A model generated the notes under the pieces. It was given only the letters and a program-made list of their open reading frames with translations. It ran no database searches and was not told the DNA's origin. Below, in pieces: positions 1-7,312 of a stretch of 34,944 nt of DNA (position 1 is its first letter; each line of letters begins with the position of its first letter). Both the position numbers and the translations under genes were made by a program. The stretch comes from Ferranicluibacter rubi (GTDB lineage: Bacteria > Pseudomonadota > Alphaproteobacteria > Rhizobiales > Rhizobiaceae): the NCBI RefSeq assembly GCF_011603255.1, contig NZ_JAANCM010000024.1, positions 1 to 34,944 of the forward strand, in the 5' to 3' direction.

Positions 1-114
1 CGTATGTTCTGTCGCCTTAAGGACTGGCGTCGCATCGCAACTCGCTTCGACCGCAACATCAGAAACTTCATGGGCGCAATCGCACTCGCAGCTACCGTCA
101 TCTGGTGGTTGTGA
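1..114 (+). CDS. IS5-family transposase, C-terminal fragment (cut by window edge)
   Basis: The first 37 codons read in frame 1 to a TGA at 112-114. The peptide contains the FCRLKDWRRIATR stretch and a hydrophobic end (ALAATVIWWL), the typical C-terminus of IS5-type DDE transposases of rhizobia. The DDE residues lie outside the window, so activity cannot be judged. The element ends shortly after the stop, in the GC-rich TCCGGACCCTAG region, a plausible but unproven terminal inverted repeat. It sits directly beyond the 3' end of uxuA and so marks the left border of the sugar-catabolism cluster. Confidence 0.75.
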   Translation, partial: RMFCRLKDWRRIATRFDRNIRNFMGAIALAATVIWWL

Positions 115-151
115 GTCCGGACCCTAGTTATCTCCGCCGTTTAGCGCCGCT

Positions 152-1342
152 TCAGGCGCCAATTCCGTGTTCGAGTTGATCGACGGCGGCGATAACGCCG
201 CGAAGTTCAGCCAGACCCTTCAGTCGGCCAATGCAGGAATAGCCCGGATTCACTGTCCGGTTCTGGTCGTCGATCAGGAGGTGTCCGTGATCTGGCCGGA
301 ATGGAATGACGCTGTCTGCGCGCCCTTCCGCCTCACGACGCCTTTCTTCGTGGCGAAGTGCCGCGACCAGCGACACCATGTTGACGTCGCCATCGAGATG
401 GTCGGATTCGATGAAGGAGCCGTCGGCTTCCTTCCTGACGTTGCGAAGATGGGCAAAATGGACCCGGCTGGCGAACCGCGTCGCCATCTCCGTCAGATCA
501 TTGCCGGCGCGCGACCCGTAAGAGCCGGCGCAGAGCGTGATGCCGTTGGCGTCATGATTGACAGCACCGAGGATGGTCGCGATATCATCCGCATCTGAGA
601 CGATGCGCGGCAGGCCGAACAGCGAGAAAGGCGGGTCGTCGGGGTGAATGCCGAGACGGACGCCGTACTCCGCCGCTACCGGAACGATTTCCGTGAGGAA
701 CTCAAGGAGATTGGCGCGCATATCGTCCGATGACAGATCATCGAAGCTGGCGATCTGTGCGCGGATGCCTTCGCGCGTATGGGTGCCTTCCTTGCCGGGA
801 AGCCCGGCGATGATGTTGGTCTCGAGTGTCTGGATCTTCTCATCCGACATGGCCTCGAACCGCTGGCGCGCCGTTTCGATCAACGCGGGCTGGTAGTTCT
901 CTTCGGCGGCGCGGCGTTTCAGCACGAAAAGGTCATAGGCGGCAAAATCGGCCATGTCGAAGCGCAGCGCAAGACCGCCGGCCGCTGTTGGGTAGCGCAG
1001 GTTCGTGCGCGTCCAGTCGACCACCGGCATGAAGTTATAGCAGACGACAGGAATACCGGCATGACCGAGATTGGCCAAGCTGTCCTTCCAGCTATCGACA
1101 TACTGCCGCCACTTCTCGTTGCGCAGTTTGATCGCCGAGTTCACCGGAATGGATTCGCAGACGGACCAGGCCATGCCGGCGCGTTCGATCGTTGCCTTGT
1201 GGTCGAGGATGTCATCGACGCTCCACGCGCGGCCGTCATAGATATGGTGCAGCGCGGTCACGACGCCGTGGGCACCCGCTTGGCGCGCATGTGACAAAGT
1301 GACCGGATCGCTGTTTCCGAACCACCGCCAGCTCTCTAGCAT
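152..1342 (-). CDS. uxuA: Mannonate dehydratase (UxuA)
   Basis: UxuA dehydrates D-mannonate to 2-keto-3-deoxygluconate in hexuronate catabolism, in the cytoplasm and with a divalent metal. The protein starts MLESWRWFGNSD, with the WRWFG opening of the family. It also carries the YNFMPVVDWTRT stretch, a GIHPDDPP metal/active-site motif, an AHLRNV segment and the C-terminal PFRPDHGHLL motif. The length of about 396 residues fits the family. The start at 1342 is chosen because AAGGATGGAG lies about 6 bases upstream; an ATG at 1354 lies inside that ribosome site, and longer frames add residues unlike UxuA. It is divergent from a GntR regulator, and an SDR and D-lyxose isomerase follow that regulator, which suggests a sugar-acid/rare-sugar cluster. 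No transporter for it is visible here. Confidence 0.93.
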   Translation of the reverse strand: MLESWRWFGNSDPVTLSHARQAGAHGVVTALHHIYDGRAWSVDDILDHKATIERAGMAWSVCESIPVNSAIKLRNEKWRQYVDSWKDSLANLGHAGIPVVCYNFMPVVDWTRTNLRYPTAAGGLALRFDMADFAAYDLFVLKRRAAEENYQPALIETARQRFEAMSDEKIQTLETNIIAGLPGKEGTHTREGIRAQIASFDDLSSDDMRANLLEFLTEIVPVAAEYGVRLGIHPDDPPFSLFGLPRIVSDADDIATILGAVNHDANGITLCAGSYGSRAGNDLTEMATRFASRVHFAHLRNVRKEADGSFIESDHLDGDVNMVSLVAALRHEERRREAEGRADSVIPFRPDHGHLLIDDQNRTVNPGYSCIGRLKGLAELRGVIAAVDQLEHGIGA

Positions 1343-1358
1343 CAACGTCTCCATCCTT

Positions 1359-1433
1359 AATGTTGGACAATAAATGCATTCTGCTTCGAAACTGGCAAGA
1401 TATAAATGGATTTGCAAAAATAAGGCCAACATA
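1359..1433. promoter_or_regulatory. Divergent uxuA/gntR control region with candidate GntR half-sites
   Basis: The 120-base spacer between uxuA and the GntR gene is AT-rich. It holds an inverted pair, TGTTGG at 1361-1366 and CCAACA at 1426-1431. Read on the minus strand, the first site is TTGTCCAACAT, close to the FadR-family consensus TNGTNNNACNA. Binding of the neighbouring regulator here, controlling both directions, is inference. Confidence 0.4.
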
Positions 1434-1469
1434 TTATGCCTTTGAAATTGGACGAGGAGTGTGGTGAAA

Positions 1470-2180
1470 ATGCCGGATCAGGACAGCAAGGCGTCAGCCG
1501 TCGATGAGGTCGTCGGTCAGATCAGGGGCTTGATCCGCGAGCGCGGCTTGGGTGTGGGCGATGTTCTGCCGAGCGAGGTCGAGCTTGCGGAGATGTTCGC
1601 CTCCAGTCGCAACACCGTGCGTGAAGCCTTTCGTACGCTGAAGGCTTACGGCATCGCCGAGTCACGCCAGAAGCTCGGGGCAGTCCTGACCGACCAGCAT
1701 CACAATGCGATGCGCGACCTCTTCGCCTTCGCAATGGATGTGTCGACCGACGCATTTCAGGATATTCAAGGATACCGTCGGCTGACGGAATTGAACCTTT
1801 TCGATCTTCTGGCCGTGCATCTGACAGCTGAGAAGCTGGGCGAGATCGAGACGGTCAATTCTGCGATCCTGACGGCCAGCAATGCCGAGGCTGCCTCCGA
1901 AATCGATTTCAAGTTCCACATGCTGCTGGTGACGGCTGCCGGAAATCGGACGCTGACAGAAACCTATGGCATGCTCAAGCCGGTGATCCAGAGGTTGATG
2001 ATGGCAGGCAAGTCGAGGCGCTCGACCCTGAAGAGCGTGTTCGGTGAGCATCAGGCAATCATCGAGGCTCTGCGCAACAAGGATCGGATCGGCTTTTCCT
2101 ACCATATGGACCGGCATTTGAGTGCAGGTCTGGTATTCATTCCGAACGCCGTCGTGTCACGAGATCCGAAGAGAAAATAA
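1470..2180 (+). CDS. GntR-family transcriptional regulator (FadR subfamily)
   Basis: This is a DNA-binding regulator, probably a ligand-responsive repressor of the flanking sugar genes. The first 70 residues form a winged helix with the GntR signature LPSEVELAEMFASSRNTVREAFRTL. The remainder is helical, as in FCD effector domains (FKFHMLLVTAAGNRTL, then a late H-x3-H in YHMDRHL). The length of 236 residues fits the FadR group. GAGGAG at 1454-1459 best serves the ATG at 1470; GTG codons at 1461 and 1464 in the same frame are alternative starts. It is divergent from uxuA and only 13 bases from the SDR start, so it is probably co-transcribed with the SDR and isomerase. The effector is unknown; a sugar acid such as mannonate would fit the context. 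Confidence 0.88.
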   Translation: MPDQDSKASAVDEVVGQIRGLIRERGLGVGDVLPSEVELAEMFASSRNTVREAFRTLKAYGIAESRQKLGAVLTDQHHNAMRDLFAFAMDVSTDAFQDIQGYRRLTELNLFDLLAVHLTAEKLGEIETVNSAILTASNAEAASEIDFKFHMLLVTAAGNRTLTETYGMLKPVIQRLMMAGKSRRSTLKSVFGEHQAIIEALRNKDRIGFSYHMDRHLSAGLVFIPNAVVSRDPKRK

Positions 2181-2193
2181 GGGGGCCGAGATT

Positions 2194-2979
2194 GTGGGTG
2201 AATTTACTGACAAGATTGCTGTCGTAACCGGCACGACCGGCATCGGCCGCGCCGTGGCACTTAATCTAGCGCGCAGCGGCGCACGCGTCTTTGCGCTCGG
2301 GATCGACGTTGCAGCCAACAAGGACCTGTCCGGGCTTGCGGCTGCCGAGAGGCTCGACGTTCTGGTGCTGGACACGGATGTGTCCGATCCTGAAGCCGTG
2401 CGTGTCGCTTTCGAAAAGGTCGCCGCATTGGGCGGAGGCATTGATGTGATCGTCAATTCGGCGGCAGTGCACCCCTATGGCAACGCAACGGAGACACCGT
2501 TCGACATCTTCATGCGCTGCATGGCCGTCAATGTCGGTTCGATCCATCTAACGGCACAATTCGGCGTTCCGGAGATGCGCAAGCGCGGCAGCGGCGTGAT
2601 CGTCAACATGTCGAGCGTCCAGGGACACGCCTGCCAGAGCGGCGTTTCGGCCTATGTCGCCTCAAAAGGCGCGATCCATTCGATGACCCGCGCCATGGCG
2701 CTGGACTTTGCGGCCGATCAGATCCGGGTGGTCTCCGTCAGCCCGGGTTCCGTGCGCACGCCGATCCTCGAACTGGCGGCGCGCACCTTCGAAGGTCCGG
2801 ATGCGGATATCGAGGCCGTGTTCCAGCGCTTTGGCACCGCCCACCCCCTCGGCCGCATCGGTGAGCCAGGGGAAATTGCCGATCTGGTCGCATTTCTTGC
2901 CTCCGACAAGGCCGGCTTCATCACCGGAACGGATCACCGGATCGACGGCGGCCTGACGGCCGGCATTGGCGTGCGCTGA
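2194..2979 (+). CDS. SDR-family NAD(P)-dependent oxidoreductase
   Basis: A classical short-chain dehydrogenase of about 261 residues. It has the TGTTGIGR dinucleotide-binding loop near residue 12, a VNSAAV variant of the NNAG motif, the catalytic Ser in MSSVQ, the YVASK active-site Tyr/Lys, and the C-terminal GTDHRIDGG. The GTG start at 2194 follows AAGGGGGCC; a longer frame would overlap the regulator. In this cluster it could oxidise or reduce a sugar acid, for example the fructuronate/mannonate step in place of UxuB, but SDR substrate cannot be read from sequence. Confidence 0.85.
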   Translation: MGEFTDKIAVVTGTTGIGRAVALNLARSGARVFALGIDVAANKDLSGLAAAERLDVLVLDTDVSDPEAVRVAFEKVAALGGGIDVIVNSAAVHPYGNATETPFDIFMRCMAVNVGSIHLTAQFGVPEMRKRGSGVIVNMSSVQGHACQSGVSAYVASKGAIHSMTRAMALDFAADQIRVVSVSPGSVRTPILELAARTFEGPDADIEAVFQRFGTAHPLGRIGEPGEIADLVAFLASDKAGFITGTDHRIDGGLTAGIGVR

Positions 2980-3002
2980 GACAAGGCAGAAGGACCTTTA
3001 TC

Positions 3003-3701
3003 ATGACCAACGAATTGCTGAGAAGCGACATCAATCGTATTCTGCGAGAGGCGCAGGCCTTCATGGCTTCCTTCGGCTATATTCTGCCGCCTTTTTCGAA
3101 CTGGACGCCTGCCGAAATGCAAGCCCGTAAGGATGAGATCACCAATATCACCCGATCTGGACTCGGTTGGGACATCACCGATTTCGGCATGGGAGACTTC
3201 GCGAAGACAGGTTTGCTGCTGTTCACGACCCGCAACGGTTGTTTGGCCGACCTGAAGCGCGGCGGCGGAATGCTCTATGCTGAAAAGGCGATGATCTCGC
3301 GTCTTGACCAGGTGACGCCGAGCCACACGCATATCCTGAAAACCGAAGACATCATCAATCGCGGCGGCGGGACACTGGTGGTCGAACTGTTCGGTGGCAG
3401 GAATGGATCGTGTGATCGTTCTGAGGGCACTTCGGTGCGATGTGACGGCATCGAGGCCGTCTTGCCGCCGGGTGCCAGACTGCGGCTGCAGCCAGGAGAA
3501 AGCGTGACGTTGTCTCCCGGCGACTGGCACGCGTTCTGGGCGGAAGAGAGCGATGTCTTCGTCGCCGAAGTGTCCACCGTCAACGATGATGCGACCGACA
3601 ATATCTTCGAAGACCCGCGGGTGACGCGGTTTTCCGGCATTGAGGAGGACGAACAGCCGTTCCGGCTGCTGGTTTCCGACTATGCCACGTGGCTGGCGTG
3701 A
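3003..3701 (+). CDS. D-lyxose ketol-isomerase (cupin family)
   Basis: A 232-residue cupin enzyme expected to interconvert D-lyxose and D-xylulose; family members also act on D-mannose/D-fructose. The family motif SHTHILKTEDIINRGGG is present, with likely metal ligands His108, His110 and Glu115. A late GDWHAFWAE motif supplies a further His (176). The start ATG lies downstream of an AAGGAC ribosome site and 23 bases after the SDR stop, consistent with one operon with the GntR and SDR genes. With uxuA next door the cluster joins mannose/lyxose-type sugars to sugar-acid breakdown. Confidence 0.85.
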   Translation: MTNELLRSDINRILREAQAFMASFGYILPPFSNWTPAEMQARKDEITNITRSGLGWDITDFGMGDFAKTGLLLFTTRNGCLADLKRGGGMLYAEKAMISRLDQVTPSHTHILKTEDIINRGGGTLVVELFGGRNGSCDRSEGTSVRCDGIEAVLPPGARLRLQPGESVTLSPGDWHAFWAEESDVFVAEVSTVNDDATDNIFEDPRVTRFSGIEEDEQPFRLLVSDYATWLA

Positions 3702-3792
3702 CCACCGGTGCAGAGGGCAATCGTGCTACATTACGGCATGACCGCCATCCGTTGAGCATCGCGCGCCTATTCCGAAAGTGAGCTTAGACCGA

Positions 3793-4024
3793 TGAGTCCC
3801 CGTCTTGCCCAGTTCGCAGCGTCGAACGACGCAAGGACGGTCCTCGATGCGCTGCGCAAAGTGGTCGGAGCGAGTCATGCTCTTGCAAGGGAGGCGGCAA
3901 TGCGCCGTTTCACACGCGGCTATCGTTATGGGCAGGGGCATGTGCGCTGCTGACAAAGCGGATGCCGCTTCGGTCCGCCGAAGAACTCGCCGAACACACG
4001 CTACTCCACGACGCCCATAATTTT
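3793..4024 (+). pseudogene. Decayed LysR-type regulator, left remnant
   Basis: Short pieces of a GcvA-like LysR effector domain can be read here in different frames. One ends in RFTRGYRYGQG (compare the family's xxIRYGxG). Another gives LLTKRMPLRSAEELAEHTLLHD, the usual segment before the domain's second half. They are separated by a frameshift and by missing residues, and no DNA-binding N-terminus is visible. The fragment runs into the IS256 element at 4025. Its continuation is the right remnant at 5393-5689, but the frames do not match even after virtual removal of the IS, so the gene was already damaged. Confidence 0.5.
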
Positions 4025-5382
4025 GATCGTGTCCCATGGAGTGGTGTAGCTTAGACGGCCACGGCTCATCCCGGAGGGCCGGATGAGTGTCAGCTTGCTG
4101 CTGGCAGGCTGATGAGTGGATCATCGCTCATCGTAGCGATTGTCTCAAGGGTCATATAGCGAGATCGCTGGACGGCCCATTCATCGTTCTGTTCGAGCAG
4201 CAGCGCGCCGACGAGCCTGACGATGGCGTCGTCGTTGGGGAAGATGCCGACGACCTCTGTCCGCCGCTTGATCTCACCGTTCAATCGCTCGATCGGGTTG
4301 GTCGAATGAAGCTTGGCCCAATGCTGTTTGGGAAAGGTCATGTAGGCGAGCACGTCCTGCTCGGCGCTGTCCATAAGGGTGGCGAGCTTCGGCACCTTCG
4401 GCCTGATCTGGTCGGCGACGTTGCGCCACTGGGCGCTTGCCGCCTCCGCTGTGTCCTGGGCGAAGGCCGTGGCGATGAAGGCGGAGACGACGCGCCGGCC
4501 GCTCTTTCCCGCATGAGCCAATGCATTGCGCATGAAGTGCACCCTGCAGCGCTGCCAGGTGGCGGAAAGCACCTTCGATACTGCGGCCTTGATGCCCTCA
4601 TGCGCATCTGAGACGACGAGCTTCACGCCACGCAGACCCCGCCTGGTCAGCTTGCGCAGGAATTCCGTCCAGATCGCCTCGGCTTCGGACGTGCCGACTT
4701 CCATGCCGAGCACTTCGCGTCGACCGTCGGTGTTGACGCCGACGGCGATGATGACTGCAACAGAGACGATGCGACCGCCGCGCCGGACCTTCAGGTAGGT
4801 CGCGTCAATCCAGAGATAGGGCCATTCGCCCTCGATGGGCCGGTCGAGAAAGGCCTTCACCTTCTCGTCGATCTCCTCGCACAGCCGGGAGACCTGGCTC
4901 TTGGAAATGCCCGACATGCCCATCGCCTTGACGAGGTCATCAACCGAGCGGGTCGAAACGCCCTGGATATAGGCTTCCTGAATAACCGCCGTCAGAGCCT
5001 TCTCCGCCATCCGGCGTGGTTCAAGAAAGCTCGGGAAATAGCTGCCGGTGCGAAGCTTGGGAATGCGCAGCTCGACGGTGCCCGCCCGTGTCTCCCAGTC
5101 CCGGTCGCGGTAGCCGTTGCGCTGGGCAAGTCGAAAGCCATTCTTCTCGCCATAGCCCGCACCAGTCTTCGTGCCAACCTCCAGCGCCATCAGTTTCTCG
5201 GCAGCAAAGCCGATCATCTCGCGCAGCAAATCGGCGTCGGCGCTCTTCTCAACGAGTGAGCGCAGGTTCATCATGTCGTCGGTCATCGGTGGAGTCCTTC
5301 AGGTTGGTTCTAAGCAACCCGACCCTACCGGAAATCACCGATGGCTATGAAATCCAGCTACACCACTCCATGGGACACGATC
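4025..5382 (-). mobile_element. Complete IS256-family insertion sequence (1358 bp)
   Basis: The element is bounded by 27-bp perfect terminal inverted repeats, 4025-4051 and 5356-5382 (GATCGTGTCCCATGGAGTGG and its complement, and beyond). It is flanked by an identical 8-bp target duplication, ATAATTTT, at 4017-4024 and 5383-5390. One full-length transposase occupies the minus strand. Intact ends, intact target duplication and an open transposase indicate a recent, potentially active insertion. Confidence 0.95.
4090..5286 (-). CDS. IS256-family (Mutator) transposase
   Basis: A 398-residue DDE transposase. The catalytic core is visible: first Asp in [11 protein letters not shown], second Asp in [20 protein letters not shown] just after it, and the Glu in [13 protein letters not shown]. 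The N-terminal half has the helical DNA-binding region ([28 protein letters not shown]). The length is normal for the family and no frameshift is seen. It fills most of the element and reads opposite to the LysR remnants it interrupts. Confidence 0.96.
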   Translation of the reverse strand: MTDDMMNLRSLVEKSADADLLREMIGFAAEKLMALEVGTKTGAGYGEKNGFRLAQRNGYRDRDWETRAGTVELRIPKLRTGSYFPSFLEPRRMAEKALTAVIQEAYIQGVSTRSVDDLVKAMGMSGISKSQVSRLCEEIDEKVKAFLDRPIEGEWPYLWIDATYLKVRRGGRIVSVAVIIAVGVNTDGRREVLGMEVGTSEAEAIWTEFLRKLTRRGLRGVKLVVSDAHEGIKAAVSKVLSATWQRCRVHFMRNALAHAGKSGRRVVSAFIATAFAQDTAEAASAQWRNVADQIRPKVPKLATLMDSAEQDVLAYMTFPKQHWAKLHSTNPIERLNGEIKRRTEVVGIFPNDDAIVRLVGALLLEQNDEWAVQRSRYMTLETIATMSDDPLISLPAAS

Positions 5383-5392
5383 ATAATTTTGC

Positions 5393-5689
5393 CCCGAGTT
5401 CATCGAACGTCTGGGTGGTTCGACGGATACTACGTTCGAAGGGATCAGCTTTTCGCAGACCTCGCACGCGATCGAAGCTGCCATTGCGGGGCGGGGCATA
5501 GCCCTGACCAACAGGGAATTCGTCGAGAGGGACCTCGATGAGGGAAGGTTGGACCGTGTTCTTGACGGCTCGTTGCAGGGGCCTGCCAATTTCTACCTCG
5601 TATGGCAGAGTTACCGGAAAAGCCCTGCGATCGCCGCTCTGGTCGCTTGGTTGATCGCTGAAGTAGGGACCACTCCGTCGAAGGTTTAG
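5393..5689 (+). pseudogene. Decayed LysR-type regulator, right (C-terminal) remnant
   Basis: About 98 codons read openly from PEFIERLGGSTDTTFEG to a TAG at 5687-5689. SHAIEAAIAGRGIALTNREF and LDEGRLDRVLDGSL are characteristic of the C-terminal effector domain of GcvA-like LysR regulators. The beginning is lost where the IS256 element is inserted (target duplication ends at 5390). The remnant has no start signal and is not expected to make a working regulator. Confidence 0.75.
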
Positions 5690-5717
5690 GACATCCACAT
5701 GCGAAGCGTGTCGTTCG

Positions 5718-5948
5718 TCACGGAAGGCTCAGGTCCAAACCCAGCGTCCGGCTGAGGCCGATAGCTAAGAGCATCACGGCTACGAGCGCCAGCAGGAAGG
5801 CCGCGGCCATTATCGCTCCGGTGCGTAGAGCCGCGCGCCTCTCCCCTTTCTTGCTCTGGTCGTAGTGCCACTTGATGGCGAAGAACATGGCCAAGCCTAG
5901 TGCGAGGACCTTGAACGTGACGAAAACTATCGGGACCCAATCCCACAT
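5718..5948 (-). CDS. Small two-helix inner-membrane protein
   Basis: A 76-residue protein with two hydrophobic segments, roughly residues 6-25 (IVFVTFKVLALGLAMFFAI) and 45-65 (IMAAAFLLALVAVMLLAIG). A basic stretch between them (KWHYDQSKKGERRAALR) probably faces the cytoplasm. The family is not recognised. It lies downstream of, and on the same strand as, two DUF983 genes, a family often found near heme-copper oxidase genes; a similar accessory role is only a guess. The ribosome site is weak (GGA about 8 bases upstream of the ATG). Confidence 0.6.
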   Translation of the reverse strand: MWDWVPIVFVTFKVLALGLAMFFAIKWHYDQSKKGERRAALRTGAIMAAAFLLALVAVMLLAIGLSRTLGLDLSLP

Positions 5949-6119
5949 TTTTTTTCCAAGCGGTCGTTAGCAGGTGTCTGTTGCGAGGCCCAGGGTATCT
6001 GACGATCTCAGGGCACTTCGATCATGCTGAAGCGTTCTTCCAAGGCGGCCGGAGGGAGCAGCGCGTCGTCCCGTCCACTCATACCGCTACATCTCTCCGA
6101 TGTTCAAAGTCAGGATGCC

Positions 6120-6536
6120 TCACTCCCGATCAGCGTCTGGGGGCACGGTCTTCGGCCTGACGTAGTCCCTATCAATCTTTCCTTCCTCGGCCTTGTAGAA
6201 GAACTGGCTGTTGACGAGCCATCCCTTCAGCGGGCGGAGCGGCAGAAGGCAGGCAAGAAGTGTTAGGGGCAATGAGGTGAAGAGATGCAACAAGGGTGAA
6301 GGATTGAAAGTGACCTCGATCCAGCAGGCGACTGCGACCGCTGGCACACATGTAAAGCAGATGACGAAGAACGCTGGCCCGTCAGCCGGATCAGCGAAAC
6401 TGTAGTCGAGACCGCAGACTTCGCATGCCGGTTTCAATGTCAGGAAGCCTTCGAAGAGGTGTCCCCGCCCGCACCGGGGGCAAAGCCCTCGGATACCTGT
6501 CTTGAGGGGACGAAGTGGAGGCCATTGGCTGGTCAT
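6120..6536 (-). CDS. DUF983 membrane protein, copy 2
   Basis: A 138-residue DUF983 protein. The N-terminus carries a zinc-ribbon-like CPRCGRGHLFEGFLTL and a second CEVCGLDYS pair, giving two CxxC knuckles. Two to three membrane helices follow (AFFVICFTCVPAVAVACWIEV and LFTSLPLTLLACLLPLRPLKG). The end YKAEEGK resembles its upstream neighbour. Rhizobial DUF983 genes often accompany cytochrome oxidase assembly genes, but none is present here. AAAGGA lies 8 bases before the start. It is 58 bases downstream of the paralogous copy, a tandem duplication that has diverged. Confidence 0.85.
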   Translation of the reverse strand: MTSQWPPLRPLKTGIRGLCPRCGRGHLFEGFLTLKPACEVCGLDYSFADPADGPAFFVICFTCVPAVAVACWIEVTFNPSPLLHLFTSLPLTLLACLLPLRPLKGWLVNSQFFYKAEEGKIDRDYVRPKTVPPDADRE

Positions 6537-6594
6537 CGATCAATCCTTTCTGCATCTAGTGATCGACCGGATGGATACGGCAAACCATGTCCGT

Positions 6595-7014
6595 TCAAAC
6601 CTTGTCCGCGCCTGGAGTTGCCGTCTCAGGCGCTGCATATCCCGACGGAATCTTGCCTCTCCTGGTTTTGTAGAAGAACTGGCTGTTTACGAGCCACCCC
6701 TTCAACGGACGCAACGGCAGTACGCAAGCCATCAGAACGATGGGTAGAGAAACAAGGATGTGCACCCACAATGAAGGGCTCATGGCGATCTCGATCCAGG
6801 CGGAGACGACAACGGCGACCAGAATGAACGTGAAGCAGTTCACGAAGAATGCCGTGCCAGTGGCAGGATCAGCAAATCCGTTGTCCAGACCACAGGCCTC
6901 ACATTTCAGCTTCAGCTTCATAAACCCCTCAAAGAGGTGTCCCTGACCACATCGGGGGCAAAGTCCCCGGACACCCGTCTTCATTGGTGAGAGTGGCTGC
7001 GGCTGGGTTGTCAT
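6595..7014 (-). CDS. DUF983 membrane protein, copy 1
   Basis: A 139-residue paralog of the next gene. It has the same CPRCGQGHLFEGF and CEACGLDNGF knuckles, the conserved FADPATGTAFFVNCFTF, and the shared RPLKGWLVNSQFFYK near the C-terminus. This is the promoter-proximal gene of the set, starting about 300 bases from the divergent MocR regulator. A GAAAGG ribosome site lies about 9 bases from the ATG. The function of the family is unknown; the cysteine pairs suggest metal binding. Confidence 0.87.
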   Translation of the reverse strand: MTTQPQPLSPMKTGVRGLCPRCGQGHLFEGFMKLKLKCEACGLDNGFADPATGTAFFVNCFTFILVAVVVSAWIEIAMSPSLWVHILVSLPIVLMACVLPLRPLKGWLVNSQFFYKTRRGKIPSGYAAPETATPGADKV

Positions 7015-7042
7015 CTCTCAAGCCTTTCAATGTCGGAGATTA

Positions 7043-7061
7043 TATGTATTGAATCTACATA
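7043..7061. promoter_or_regulatory. Inverted repeat upstream of the DUF983 operon
   Basis: TATGTA at 7043-7048 and TACATA at 7056-7061 form a 6-7-6 inverted repeat about 28 bases upstream of the first DUF983 start. It may be an operator for the divergent MocR regulator or another protein; no known site matches exactly. Confidence 0.3.
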
Positions 7062-7236
7062 CAATAATCCTATCAATATGGCGACGCGCGAATTGTCGCA
7101 CTCGATCCGCGCGCCCGCTCTTTGGTACTGCAGGGGATTAAATGAGCCAGCACGACGCTATACATGTGTTAAAATGACCCCCTATGCTTCTGTTGGCCGG
7201 CCGCTAAAACACTTTCCAACTTTGTCAGGGCTATAT

Positions 7237-7272
7237 CGTTATTCATAACGGCCGTTGCGGCGAGCATATAAT
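7237..7272 (+). promoter_or_regulatory. Candidate mocR promoter with overlapping palindrome
   Basis: A TATAAT -10-like hexamer lies at 7267-7272, about 40 bases before the MocR start. A perfect inverted repeat, CGTTAT-TC-ATAACG, at 7237-7250 covers the -35 position. The arrangement suits autorepression, but this is inferred from position only. Confidence 0.35.
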
Positions 7273-7312
7273 ATCCATATAGTTTTCTATTGATTGGATG
7301 TAGGGGGCGTTT

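Noticed and set aside
167-1294. Several long plus-strand open frames across the uxuA gene
   Set aside because: They lie opposite a well-supported UxuA reading, have low-complexity translations and no ribosome sites.
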